The translations under genes and the position numbers were made by a program. A DNA stretch of 33,090 bases. Origin: Tychonema litorale BBK16. GTDB taxonomy: Bacteria > Cyanobacteriota > Cyanobacteriia > Cyanobacteriales > Microcoleaceae. Below, one piece after another: positions 7,375 to 14,719 of this stretch. Numbering within the stretch: position 1 is the first letter of the stretch; the number at the start of each line of letters is the position of its first letter. The stretch lies in assembly GCF_021648855.1 (NCBI RefSeq), contig NZ_JAKJHX010000007.1, positions 1-33,090 on the forward strand, given 5' to 3'. The notes under the pieces were generated by a model. That model saw only the letters and a list, made by a program, of their open reading frames with translations. It searched no databases and was not told the origin of the DNA.

Positions 7375-8562
7375 TTAACTGAAAAGAGACAACTGTTGAC
7401 TTATTTCTCTTCCTCTAACTCGATCGCCTTTAATTACCTGGTAAAGGTACTTACCGATCGCCTCTCCTAATAATACAGGAACAGCATTCCCAATTTGTCG
7501 GTATTTAGAAGCAGTCGATCCATAAAAAACCCAATCATCTGGAAAAGTTTGAATTCGCGCGCACTCTCTGACACTCAAAGGACGCAACTCATCAGGATGA
7601 CACATATCTGTAGCCTTTTGATGGGGACTGGTTGTGACAGTAGGCGACGGTTTATCCCATGCCAAACGTCGGTAAAAACCAACTTTACCGCCTTCAGATT
7701 TATAAGCTCCTCCCATTGCTTCTTGCTGTAATTCGCTGGGTAAATGCCTCCAGTTTTGACCTGCTGTTAACAGACGCAGATACTTGAGGCGATTTTCTGA
7801 ATAAGGGACAAATTCTGGCTGAGAATCTACTAAATCTTTGAATCCTTCTCTAATCGTCAACCATTTTGGTTTTTTACCAGTACCTTTCTGACTGTAAGTT
7901 GGTAATGGCAAAGTAACTGAATCATTACCTTTATAACCAATAAAAATCACTCTTTCTCTAGCTTGAGGAACGCCGTAGTCAGCAGTATTTAGTAAGTCAT
8001 ACATAACTTCATAACCAATGCGTTTCATCTCTGCCAAAATCACTTGTAAAGCTGAACCTGGCATTTCATCATGTTCTAATTGTGGGCAGCCTAAACCTCT
8101 GCGATCGTGAGGTCGATGTCGAATCGGAGCTGACAGCAATCCCTTAACATTTTCCATGATAAAAAAACGCGGTTTAATTTCATCAACAATGCGTATGAAA
8201 TCCATAAATAAGCTGCCGCGCGGATCGCCAACAGACCCTCGTTTTCCTGCTGTGCTGAAGGGTTGACACGGGGGGCCGCCAGTCACTAAATCTACTTCGT
8301 CAGCGCGTAGAGGTCTATCTAAACCTAAGATTTGTCCGCCTTCTTCTAAGAGAGTTTGGGCGCTGACTTCGCAAATATCTCTCGGTACAGCACATGGGGA
8401 TAAGTGAGGACGATTTAGAGAGATAGTTTTGGTAGCATCAGGTTCGATCTCTACTAAACTTACTGTCTGAAATCCTGCTTTTTCTAGACCTAAATCTAAA
8501 CCGTAGGCTCCAGCAAAGAGGCTAATAGTTATCGGTTTGTTATTAATCAACTGCTTCTTCAC
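7375..8562 (-). CDS. DNA (cytosine-5)-methyltransferase
   Basis: Transfers a methyl group from S-adenosylmethionine to C5 of cytosine. 395 residues with the full set of m5C motifs in order: I (FAGAYGLDLGLEKAG, 16-30), IV (GGPPCQPFSTAGKRG, 95-109, catalytic C99), VI (IMENVKG, 135-141), VIII (GVPQARERVIFIG, 197-209), IX (RECARIQTFPDDW, 332-344) and X (YRQIGNAVPV, 354-363). The target-recognition region lies between VIII and IX. It is followed directly by the restriction endonuclease gene, forming an M-then-R operon, the order that lets methylation start before cleavage. Intact and probably active. Confidence 0.95.
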   Translation of the reverse strand: MKKQLINNKPITISLFAGAYGLDLGLEKAGFQTVSLVEIEPDATKTISLNRPHLSPCAVPRDICEVSAQTLLEEGGQILGLDRPLRADEVDLVTGGPPCQPFSTAGKRGSVGDPRGSLFMDFIRIVDEIKPRFFIMENVKGLLSAPIRHRPHDRRGLGCPQLEHDEMPGSALQVILAEMKRIGYEVMYDLLNTADYGVPQARERVIFIGYKGNDSVTLPLPTYSQKGTGKKPKWLTIREGFKDLVDSQPEFVPYSENRLKYLRLLTAGQNWRHLPSELQQEAMGGAYKSEGGKVGFYRRLAWDKPSPTVTTSPHQKATDMCHPDELRPLSVRECARIQTFPDDWVFYGSTASKYRQIGNAVPVLLGEAIGKYLYQVIKGDRVRGREISQQLSLFS

Positions 8563-8624
8563 TTGTTACTTTATATTCAGTATGCTCTAGATTAGGAAAT
8601 CTCAAGATTTTACGATATTCCAGC

Positions 8625-8969
8625 CTACCATTCATAGCCGTGTTCTTTTCCCCATTGTATCCATGCTTGAGCCATTTGTTTTATTCGACCACGCTGTTCT
8701 GGTTTTACCGGATTCTCACCAGTAATTGCTCTCAACGCCCAAAACCAATGATCTGGTTTTTGTTCGAGATCCCGGAAAATCAACGGTACAATAGGCTGTC
8801 CCATGCCAATAATTCTCTGATAAGCTGGGTTCATTGACTTTTGTGTAACTAATGACAGCATCCTTGTCTGGTCGCGCCATTCTTCTACGAGGCTATTAAA
8901 CTCCGCTTCGAGTTCTACGTGGCTTTTAATCGGGTATTTATAAGTTGTGATGCGATCGGGTAGTTTCAT
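8625..8969 (-). CDS. Conserved hypothetical protein beside the RM system
   Basis: 114 residues, soluble, with no signal peptide or membrane segment. The central and C-terminal region is the best-defined part: NPAYQRIIGMGQPIVPLIFR, KPDHWFWALRAITGENPV, and the closing AQAWIQWGKEHGYEW. I have the impression that this WFWALRAITGENPV block recurs in a family of small cyanobacterial proteins near mobile or conflict genes, but no function is known to me. It is on the same strand as the methyltransferase, 62 bp upstream of its start, and between it and the toxin-antitoxin array. The composition looks coding and the ATG at 8969 gives a sensible start. Confidence 0.65.
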   Translation of the reverse strand: MKLPDRITTYKYPIKSHVELEAEFNSLVEEWRDQTRMLSLVTQKSMNPAYQRIIGMGQPIVPLIFRDLEQKPDHWFWALRAITGENPVKPEQRGRIKQMAQAWIQWGKEHGYEW

Positions 8970-9020
8970 GTCAAGCCGTGGCTACTTCATAAATCTATAT
9001 TACCCGATCGGGGCTCTGCG

Positions 9021-9051
9021 GGCGATCCTCTCCGAGGGCTGCGCTAACGCC
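9021..9051. repeat. Small interspersed repeat, copy 1
   Basis: GGCGATCCTCTCCGAGGGCTG followed by CGCTAACGCC, identical to the copy at 9795-9825. It lies just past the antitoxin stop in both places and forms part of the duplicated toxin-antitoxin unit. The contained CCTCTCCGAGG is itself palindromic. Confidence 0.8.
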
Positions 9052-9056
9052 CAAAA

Positions 9057-9428
9057 TCAAACCTTACCAACCTCCACCAACTCAACAGCACTAACAGAAC
9101 TTTCCTCTTCCCCTTCATCTTCAGTAACCGCAACAGATAACTTCAATCCCAGAGTATTCAGCCAATTAGCCAAAGCATAAATAGTTGCAATCCCTTCTTT
9201 TGGCAACAAAATATCTAATTTTTCCAGATGCAATTTAGCATCCTCCGCAGACATATTTGGTTCTCCAAGAGCTTCAAATACATCTCGAAGTGCTTTTCGC
9301 ATGATTCCTAATTCCAAATCTCCTTCTTCTTCCTCAAATATCTCTGTAAGGTAGCCAGCAGAATATGCCGGATCTTTGAGATTTGAAATTTTATAGGGGT
9401 GATAAGGTAAACTCTTAGACATTGTCAT
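9057..9428 (-). CDS. Antitoxin of tandem TA copy A (HI1420-like)
   Basis: Antidote protein of 123 residues, expected to bind and neutralise the toxin encoded just upstream and to repress the operon. The core AYSAGYLTEIFEEEEGDLEL, GIMRKALRDVFEALGEPNMS and IYALANWLNTLGLKLSV fits the HigA-like/HI1420 addiction-antidote family. The segment between, EDAKLHLEKLDILLPKEG, does not look like the usual helix-turn-helix of that family. An acidic tail EDEGEEESSVSAVELVEV ends the protein. The ATG at 9428 follows an AGGAG site by 8 nt; that site lies in the last codons of the toxin gene, so translation is probably coupled. A second ATG is at 9422. Confidence 0.85.
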   Translation of the reverse strand: MTMSKSLPYHPYKISNLKDPAYSAGYLTEIFEEEEGDLELGIMRKALRDVFEALGEPNMSAEDAKLHLEKLDILLPKEGIATIYALANWLNTLGLKLSVAVTEDEGEEESSVSAVELVEVGKV

Positions 9429-9432
9429 TGTG

Positions 9433-9759
9433 TTAACTCCTGTAATCTGTCCAGTATGTTTTAGCCTTGCGGATATCTTGCTCCTGAGTGCTTTTATCCC
9501 CGCCTATCAACAAAAGTACAATTGTTTCTTCTACTTGTCCAAAATAGACCCGATAGCCAGGGCCGTAATTTATCCTCAACTCACAGACACCTTCCCCCAC
9601 TGAACGATAATCTCCAAGATTGCCTTCCTGAACTCGATCGAGTCGCCCATCAATCTTAAATTTTGCCTTGAGATCACGGAGGGAGTCTAACCACTCCGAA
9701 AAAGGAACTTTGCCATCTGGTGTCGTGTAACGCTGAATTTCCCTGGGTTGTACTTCCAT
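9433..9759 (-). CDS. RelE/ParE-type toxin of tandem TA copy A (HigB-like, HI1419 family)
   Basis: 108 residues, the normal size of the phage-derived Gp49-like/HI1419 toxin family, whose studied members act as ribosome-dependent mRNA interferases. Family blocks are TPDGKVPFSEWLDSLRDLKA near the N-terminus, GVCELRINYGPGYRVYFGQ in the centre and LLLIGGDKSTQEQDIRKAK towards the C-terminus. The stop is 4 bp before the antitoxin start, with toxin first, as in other HigBA-type operons. Toxins B and C in this window are close paralogues. It appears intact. Confidence 0.9.
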   Translation of the reverse strand: MEVQPREIQRYTTPDGKVPFSEWLDSLRDLKAKFKIDGRLDRVQEGNLGDYRSVGEGVCELRINYGPGYRVYFGQVEETIVLLLIGGDKSTQEQDIRKAKTYWTDYRS

Positions 9760-9760
9760 A

Positions 9761-9779
9761 AATGCGATCGCAACTACTC
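9761..9779 (-). promoter_or_regulatory. Conserved leader of TA copy A
   Basis: AATGCGATCGCAACTACTC is identical before all three toxin genes and starts 1 bp upstream of the ATG. It includes a HIP1 octamer. Identity across otherwise diverged copies could mark a control site, or just be shared ancestry. Confidence 0.4.
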
Positions 9780-9794
9780 GTCAATCATCATAAA

Positions 9795-9825
9795 GGCGAT
9801 CCTCTCCGAGGGCTGCGCTAACGCC
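9795..9825. repeat. Small interspersed repeat, copy 2
   Basis: Identical to 9021-9051. It lies 6 bp past the stop of antitoxin B and upstream of toxin A, which makes it a boundary of the duplicated unit. Confidence 0.8.
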
Positions 9826-9830
9826 CAAAA

Positions 9831-10193
9831 TCAAACCTTAGCAACCTCCACCAACTCAACAGCACTAACAGAACTTTCCTCTTCCCCTTCATCCTCTTGA
9901 ACAACCGCAACTGCTAACTTCAATCCCAAAACATTCAGCCAATTAGCCAAAGCATAAATAGTTGCAATCCCTTCTTGCGGCAACAAAACATCTAATTTTT
10001 CAAGATGCAATTTAGCATCCTCCGCAGACATATTTGGTTCTCCAAGAGCCTCAAATACATTGCTAAGTCCGAGTTCGAGCAAACCGGCTTCAGGCTCATC
10101 ATCTTCCAAATGTGCCGTTAGATAAGCAGCAGCGTGTATTTTATCCTTAAGCGCTTCAATCAGATAGTCCTGGTAACTATCGCTAGTTGGCAT
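9831..10193 (-). CDS. Antitoxin of tandem TA copy B (HI1420-like, mosaic)
   Basis: 120 residues from ATG 10193, which aligns with the starts of antitoxins A and C; an in-frame ATG at 10208 and a longer open frame to 10280 overlap the toxin. The N-terminal third, SYQDYLIEALKDKIHAAAYL then LGLSNVFEALGEPNMS, is the classic antidote pattern and differs from A and C. From about 10030 to the stop the DNA is nearly the same as antitoxin A, including the acidic tail. The gene therefore looks recombinant. It overlaps the toxin B stop by 11 bp. The AGGAG site of copies A and C has changed here to GAAGA. Function as for copy A. Confidence 0.85.
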   Translation of the reverse strand: MPTSDSYQDYLIEALKDKIHAAAYLTAHLEDDEPEAGLLELGLSNVFEALGEPNMSAEDAKLHLEKLDVLLPQEGIATIYALANWLNVLGLKLAVAVVQEDEGEEESSVSAVELVEVAKV

Positions 10194-10524
10194 TTTCGCG
10201 TTCTTCATATTCTTTCCAATACTCCTTAGCTTTACGAATATCTTGTTCTTGACTGCTTTTATCCCCACCACAGAGGACAAGCACTATTGTTGACCCAAAT
10301 TGTCCGAAGTACACGCGATACCCCGGCCCAAAGTCTATTTTCAATTCGCAGACTCCTTCCCCAACAGACTTGGTGTTTCCTAAATTCCCCAAGCGAACTC
10401 GGTCAAGCCTTTGTTCAATTTTAACTACCGCATTCAAATCTCGCAGGGAACTAAGCCATTCTGCGAAAGGATTTCTACCGTCTGGGGTAATATAACGCCG
10501 AATGTCCCTTGGTTGTACTTCCAT
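10183..10524 (-). CDS. RelE/ParE-type toxin of tandem TA copy B (HigB-like)
   Basis: 113 residues, paralogous to toxins A and C: PRDIRRYITPDGRNPFAEWL, LGNTKSVGEGVCELKIDFGP, GYRVYFGQFGSTIVLVLCGG and DKSSQEQDIRKAKEYW. The extra C-terminal residues EERENAN result from the frame running further into the antitoxin start. All family blocks are present, so the toxin looks intact. The small differences from A and C over its whole length suggest it is the most diverged of the three toxins. Confidence 0.9.
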   Translation of the reverse strand: MEVQPRDIRRYITPDGRNPFAEWLSSLRDLNAVVKIEQRLDRVRLGNLGNTKSVGEGVCELKIDFGPGYRVYFGQFGSTIVLVLCGGDKSSQEQDIRKAKEYWKEYEERENAN

Positions 10525-10525
10525 A

Positions 10526-10544
10526 AATGCGATCGCAACTACTC
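10526..10544 (-). promoter_or_regulatory. Conserved leader of TA copy B
   Basis: Same 19 bp as at 9761-9779, again 1 bp upstream of the toxin ATG. Confidence 0.4.
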
Positions 10545-10574
10545 ACCAATCATAATATGGGCGATCGGCCTCAA

Positions 10575-10610
10575 TCAAGCATTACCAACTTCTGCCAACC
10601 CAGCACAATT
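10575..10610 (-). pseudogene. Antitoxin C-terminal remnant
   Basis: Read on the minus strand this gives NCAGLAEVGNA and a stop, matching the end of antitoxin C (ANIVELAEVGNV and stop) with closely similar DNA. It has no upstream coding part: the palindromic element at 10612 follows at once. It is the stump of a lost or duplicated antitoxin copy. Confidence 0.65.
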
Positions 10611-10611
10611 A

Positions 10612-10673
10612 GTAGGGTGCGTCAGTTGGAAAACCCTAATTTTTCCGAATAACCTTAAGACTGACGCACCTAC
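10612..10673. repeat. MITE-like palindrome in the TA array
   Basis: Terminal inverted arms GTAGGGTGCGTCAG (10612-10625) and CTGACGCACCTAC (10661-10673) enclose about 35 bp without coding capacity. The GTAGGGTGCGTCAG palindrome is a recurrent small element in many cyanobacterial and other bacterial genomes. It separates two closely similar antitoxin 3' ends. Confidence 0.75.
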
Positions 10674-10708
10674 AGGCTACAAGCTGCGGTTACAAAAGAT
10701 CCCCAAAA

Positions 10709-11071
10709 TCAAACATTACCAACTTCTGCCAACTCAACAATATTCGCAGAAATTTCCTCATCCCCTGCATCAACCGCAACTGTTAGCTTCAATCCCAAAA
10801 CCTTCAGCCAATTTGCCAAAGCATAAATAGTCGCCATTCCATTATGTGACATCAAAACATCTAATTTGTCAAGAAGCAATTTAGCGTCATCTGCTGACAT
10901 ATTTGGTTCTCCAAGAGCTTCAAATACATCTCGAAGTGCTTTTCGCATGATTCCTAATTCCAAATCTCCTTCTTCTTCCTCAAATATCTCTGTAAGATAA
11001 GCCACCGCAAATAAGGGATCTTTGAGAGATTTAATTTTCAAGGGATGGTAAGGTACACTTTCATTAGACAT
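10709..11071 (-). CDS. Antitoxin of tandem TA copy C (HI1420-like)
   Basis: 120 residues from ATG 11071. This start aligns with copy A and follows AGGAG by 8 nt inside the toxin end; the longer open frame to 11149 lies wholly within the toxin gene. The sequence SLKDPLFAVAYLTEIFEEEE, MRKALRDVFEALGEPNMS and IYALANWLKVLGLKLTVAV is the same family as A. A 101-bp block (10896-10996) is identical to 9250-9350 in antitoxin A, while both flanks diverge. That pattern points to recent gene conversion or recombination. The ATG overlaps the toxin C stop by 8 bp, so translational coupling is likely. Function as for copy A. Confidence 0.85.
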   Translation of the reverse strand: MSNESVPYHPLKIKSLKDPLFAVAYLTEIFEEEEGDLELGIMRKALRDVFEALGEPNMSADDAKLLLDKLDVLMSHNGMATIYALANWLKVLGLKLTVAVDAGDEEISANIVELAEVGNV

Positions 11072-11402
11072 TTTTTCGACTCCTGTATTCTGTCCAATAT
11101 TTCTTGGCTTTACTAATATCTTGCTCTTGAGTGCTTTTATCTCCGCCACACAACAGAAGCACTATAGTTGTTTCTACTTGTCCAAAATAGACGCGGTAGC
11201 CCGGTCCAAAGTCAATTTTAAATTCCCAGACTCCCTCTCCGAGCGATCGAGCATCTCCCAGATTACCATCGCTAACCCGCTCAAGTCTTTTCACAATCTT
11301 GGCTTTACCCTGAAAGTCTCGGAGAGATTCCAACCACTCCGAAAAAGGAATTTTGCCATCCGGTATCTTGTACTGCTGAATTTCTCTGGGTTGTACTTCC
11401 AT
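11064..11402 (-). CDS. RelE/ParE-type toxin of tandem TA copy C (HigB-like)
   Basis: 112 residues with the same blocks as toxins A and B: KIPDGKIPFSEWLESLRDFQ, GNLGDARSLGEGVWEFKIDF, GPGYRVYFGQVETTIVLLLC and GGDKSTQEQDISKAKKYW. It is the first copy in the direction of transcription, and its leader is 216 bp from typA, which is divergent. Intact by eye. Cross-neutralisation between the three pairs cannot be judged from sequence. Confidence 0.9.
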   Translation of the reverse strand: MEVQPREIQQYKIPDGKIPFSEWLESLRDFQGKAKIVKRLERVSDGNLGDARSLGEGVWEFKIDFGPGYRVYFGQVETTIVLLLCGGDKSTQEQDISKAKKYWTEYRSRKNV

Positions 11403-11403
11403 A

Positions 11404-11422
11404 AATGCGATCGCAACTACTC
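11404..11422 (-). promoter_or_regulatory. Conserved leader of TA copy C
   Basis: Same 19 bp as at 9761-9779 and 10526-10544. The sequence diverges just beyond it, so the duplicated unit ends close to here. Confidence 0.4.
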
Positions 11423-11451
11423 GCTCATGATCATAAAGGCATCGACCAAAA

Positions 11452-11493
11452 TCAAACCTTCACAACCTCCACCAACTCAACAGCACTAACAGA
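11452..11493 (-). pseudogene. Remnant of a fourth antitoxin 3' end
   Basis: On the minus strand it encodes SVSAVELVEVVKV and a stop, nearly the same as the ends of antitoxins A and B (SVSAVELVEV-KV). The preceding coding sequence is missing; unrelated DNA of the typA upstream region abuts it. The array therefore once held at least one more pair. Confidence 0.75.
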
Positions 11494-11618
11494 ACCATAA
11501 TCCTGATTTTAGCCACGATCGCACCCCAATATTGCCACCACCCGATCGCCTCTTGACTTCATGCGCTACAATCGTTAAGAAATCTTTAGTTAAATCCGTT
11601 TAACGTCCCAGACGCATT

Positions 11619-13409
11619 ATGAGTCTTCCCATTCGCAACGTTGCTATCATTGCTCACGTCGATCACGGCAAAACCACCCTTGTGGACGCTCTTCTCAGAC
11701 AGTCCGGGGTCTTCCGCGAAGGGGAAGAAATCCCAGATTGCGTCATGGACTCCAATGATATCGAGCGCGAGCGTGGCATCACCATCCTTTCCAAAAATAC
11801 CGCCGTCCGTTACGGAGAAACCCTGATCAACATCGTCGATACCCCCGGACACGCCGACTTCGGTGGCGAAGTTGAACGAGTTCTCGGCATGGTAGATGGT
11901 TGTTTGCTCATCGTAGACGCCAACGAAGGCCCGATGCCACAAACCCGCTTCGTACTCAAAAAAGCCCTGGAAAAAGGACTCCGCCCGATCGTATTTGTCA
12001 ACAAGATTGATCGCGATCGAGCCGACCCCCACAAAGCCGTCGATAAAGTCTTAGACTTGTTCCTCGAACTAGGCGCTGACGACGATCAGTGCGAATTTCC
12101 CTATCTCTTCGGTTCCGGCCTAAGCGGTTACGCCAAAAAACACCTCGAAGACGAAGGGGTAGATATGAAGCCCCTCTTTGAAGAAATCCTCGACCACGTA
12201 CCACCCCCAGTCGGCGACCCCAACAAGCCACTACAACTGCAAGTAACCACCCTAGATTACTCAGAATACGTCGGTCGTATCGTCATCGGCCGCATCCACA
12301 ACGGCACAATCCGAGTCGGTCAACAAGCGGTCTTAATCACCGAAAGTGGCGCCCTTGTCAAATCAAAAATCAGCAAATTGATGGGCTTTGAAGGCCTGAA
12401 GCGGATTGATATCGCAGAATCTACTGCTGGTAATCTAGTCGCCGTTGCTGGTTTTGCTGACGCCTATATTGGCGAGACAATTACTTGTCCCAACGACCCG
12501 CAAGCTCTACCTTTAATCAAAGTAGACGAACCAACTTTGCAGATGACTTTCTCTGTGAACGATTCGCCGTTCTGCGGTCAAGAAGGTACTTTGGTAACAT
12601 CGCGTCAAATTCGCGATCGGCTAATGCGAGAACTCCAAACCAACGTCGCCTTGCGCGTCGAAGAAACCGAATCTCCCGACAAATTCCTCGTATCCGGCCG
12701 TGGCGAACTCCACCTCGGAATCCTGATCGAAAATATGCGCCGCGAAGGATACGAATTCCAAGTATCTCAACCGCAAGTAATCTTCCGCGAAGTCGGCGGT
12801 CGTCCCTGCGAACCCTTTGAATGTTTGGTCTTAGACGTACCCGAAGAAGCAGTCGGCGGCTGCATCGAACGCCTCGGTCAGCGGAAAGCAGAAATGCAAG
12901 ATATGCACGTCAGCAGCACCGGCCGTACCCAAATCGAATTTTCAGTCCCCGCTCGCGGTTTGATTGGATTCCGAGGCGAGTTTATGCGCTTGACTCGTGG
13001 CGCTGGAATCATGAACCACAGCTTCCTCGACTATCGCCCCCTCGGTGGAGAAATTGTCGCCCGTCGCAACGGAGTATTGATTTCCTTTGAAGAAGGAACT
13101 GCAACTACTTATTCACTGAAAAATGCTGAAGACCGTGGCGTATTTTTCATTACCCCCGGAACCAAGGTTTACAGAGGGATGATTATCGGTGAAAACAACC
13201 GAGATGATGACATGGAGCTGAATATTTGCAAGTCGAAGCAGTTGACAAACCACCGCGCATCTGGCGGTGAAGAGTTGGCGCAATTGCAAGCACCAGTCGA
13301 TATGAGTTTGGAACGTGCTTTGGAGTACATCGGCCAGGATGAATTGGTGGAAGTAACACCAAAATCAATTCGCTTGCGGAAGGTTTCTAAGAAGTTGGTC
13401 AAACGGTAA
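11619..13409 (+). CDS. typA: Ribosome-associated translational GTPase TypA/BipA
   Basis: 596 residues, the standard TypA length. It binds 70S ribosomes and helps ribosome assembly and stress adaptation. GTPase motifs are G1 AHVDHGKTT (12-20), G2 RGITI (52-56), G3 DTPGH (74-78) and G4 NKID (128-131). These are followed by the beta-barrel domain, EF-G-like domains III and V ([40 protein letters not shown]) and the TypA-specific C-terminal domain ending in [21 protein letters not shown] at 11567-11572 is a possible -10 element, but no matching -35 is clear. A strong hairpin follows the stop. It is a core gene bordering two accessory clusters. Confidence 0.98.
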   Translation: MSLPIRNVAIIAHVDHGKTTLVDALLRQSGVFREGEEIPDCVMDSNDIERERGITILSKNTAVRYGETLINIVDTPGHADFGGEVERVLGMVDGCLLIVDANEGPMPQTRFVLKKALEKGLRPIVFVNKIDRDRADPHKAVDKVLDLFLELGADDDQCEFPYLFGSGLSGYAKKHLEDEGVDMKPLFEEILDHVPPPVGDPNKPLQLQVTTLDYSEYVGRIVIGRIHNGTIRVGQQAVLITESGALVKSKISKLMGFEGLKRIDIAESTAGNLVAVAGFADAYIGETITCPNDPQALPLIKVDEPTLQMTFSVNDSPFCGQEGTLVTSRQIRDRLMRELQTNVALRVEETESPDKFLVSGRGELHLGILIENMRREGYEFQVSQPQVIFREVGGRPCEPFECLVLDVPEEAVGGCIERLGQRKAEMQDMHVSSTGRTQIEFSVPARGLIGFRGEFMRLTRGAGIMNHSFLDYRPLGGEIVARRNGVLISFEEGTATTYSLKNAEDRGVFFITPGTKVYRGMIIGENNRDDDMELNICKSKQLTNHRASGGEELAQLQAPVDMSLERALEYIGQDELVEVTPKSIRLRKVSKKLVKR

Positions 13410-13416
13410 AATAACT

Positions 13417-13444
13417 TGATGGCTGGCAAAATTGCCAGCCATCA
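13417..13444 (+). terminator. Perfect 13-bp hairpin after typA
   Basis: TGATGGCTGGCAA (13417-13429) and TTGCCAGCCATCA (13432-13444) form a perfect stem with a 2-nt loop, 7 bp after the typA stop. The position fits a terminator, although no U-tract follows, which is common in cyanobacteria. Confidence 0.75.
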
Positions 13445-13498
13445 GTGTCAACTTCAAACTGTATATAATCGACTTGGGCTTGTAAGTGCAAAGTCTTG

Positions 13499-13548
13499 TA
13501 GGATAACAGATGTATTTATAATCAATCCTTAAGTTTATCGTTATCCTA
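13499..13548 (+). promoter_or_regulatory. Perfect inverted repeat upstream of AAA ATPase gene
   Basis: TAGGATAAC (13499-13507) and GTTATCCTA (13540-13548) are exact inverses, 32 bp apart, ending 19 bp before the ATPase ATG. A TATAAT lies just upstream at about 13463. The pair could be two operator half-sites or an mRNA leader hairpin. Confidence 0.4.
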
Positions 13549-13567
13549 ACTTTTATAAATAAAAATT

Positions 13568-14719
13568 ATGCTGAAGAGAATTTATGTAAATAATTTTAGG
13601 TGCCTGGTCAATTTTGAATTGAGAGTAGATAGTTTAAATCTATTTCTGGGTTCAAATGGATCGGGAAAAACTACCGTTTTCGAGGTTTTAAGAAAATTAC
13701 AGAAATTTATTTTAGGCGATCAAGCTTTCCAGCAAGATTATAAAGTATCAGATTTGTTTGCAAGCAAGGATTTAACAAGATGGCAAAAATCAAACATTCA
13801 AAAATTTGAATTAGATATTGAAGGAAATGGTGGCATTTATAAATATACCCTAGAGATCGAACATCAAAGAGACTATGCACCTCCTAGAATGCGACTAGAA
13901 AGCTTAACTTTTGACGGACAACCTCTGTTTAATTTCTGGGTTGATCCAGGCGATATAGGTATAACTGTAGGCCAAGCTAGGTTGTATAATGACGATCCTA
14001 ATCGTGAAAGTGTTTACTTACCGTTCTTTGATGGGTCGCGTTCTGGTATTAGTTTTATTTACGAGAGGCCTGACAATCTAAAGCTTACATGGTTCAAAAA
14101 ACGGATTTCTAACTTTTTTATTGTACAGATCAATCCTTATATAATGGAATCAGAAAGCCTTAAGGAGGAAAGTTCACCTAACTGGGATATGTCAAATTAT
14201 GCAGCTTGGTACAGCTATTTATCTCAAGAATCTCAAGGTAAAATATTTAAGTTAACGCTGGAATTACAAAAAATTATCCCAGGATTTGATTCATTTCAAA
14301 ATTCTAAATCCGGTGATGTGAGGATTTTAGCGGCATCTTTTACCCGTCCCAGCAAGGCTGCTTATAGGCTTAATGAATTATCGCACGGTCAAAGAGTTTT
14401 AATTGCTCTATACACCTTAATATATTGTTCTCCTGATGAGGATTTTACTTTGTGTATTGATGAACCAGAAAATTTTCTGGCTTTACCGGAAATAAAACCT
14501 TGGTGGGGTAAGGTGATGGACTATTGTCTGGAAAATAAAGCACAAGTAATGTTAATTTCTCATCACCCTTTGTTAATTAATTATTTAGCTAGCAATTCAG
14601 GTTATTGGTTTGAACGAGAAGATAATGAAGCTGTTCGCGTGCGCCGAATTACTGATACGGTCGAAGAAGGCTTATCAGTTGCTAAGCTTATAGAACTTGG
14701 ATGGATTTATGACGAGTAG
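13568..14719 (+). CDS. AAA/ABC-type ATPase of a putative defence pair
   Basis: 383 residues of the RecF/SMC/OLD-like ATPase group. Motifs are Walker A GSNGSGKTT (28-36), the ABC-like signature LNELSHGQR (268-276), Walker B LCIDEPEN (295-302) and an H-loop SHHPL (331-335). The insert between Walker A and the signature is about 230 residues with no recognisable domain and no coiled coil long enough for an SMC. The downstream gene, encoding a Toprim-like protein, overlaps the last 11 bp, so the two form a translational pair. In family terms this resembles OLD/Gabija/PARIS-style systems, in which such an ATPase senses phage and licenses a Toprim nuclease. That role is inference. The DNA is more AT-rich than typA next door, consistent with transfer. 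Confidence 0.85.
   Translation: MLKRIYVNNFRCLVNFELRVDSLNLFLGSNGSGKTTVFEVLRKLQKFILGDQAFQQDYKVSDLFASKDLTRWQKSNIQKFELDIEGNGGIYKYTLEIEHQRDYAPPRMRLESLTFDGQPLFNFWVDPGDIGITVGQARLYNDDPNRESVYLPFFDGSRSGISFIYERPDNLKLTWFKKRISNFFIVQINPYIMESESLKEESSPNWDMSNYAAWYSYLSQESQGKIFKLTLELQKIIPGFDSFQNSKSGDVRILAASFTRPSKAAYRLNELSHGQRVLIALYTLIYCSPDEDFTLCIDEPENFLALPEIKPWWGKVMDYCLENKAQVMLISHHPLLINYLASNSGYWFEREDNEAVRVRRITDTVEEGLSVAKLIELGWIYDE

Noticed and set aside
10194..10280. Longer N-terminus for antitoxin B, starting at 10280
   Set aside because: The extra residues lie in the toxin gene in another frame, and alignment with copies A and C puts the start at 10193.
11072..11149. Longer N-terminus for antitoxin C, starting at 11149
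   Set aside because: Same reason; ATG 11071 has an AGGAG site 8 nt upstream and matches copy A.
11586..12032. 148-codon minus-strand frame over the typA start
   Set aside because: Antisense of the strongly conserved TypA G domain, with no family features of its own.
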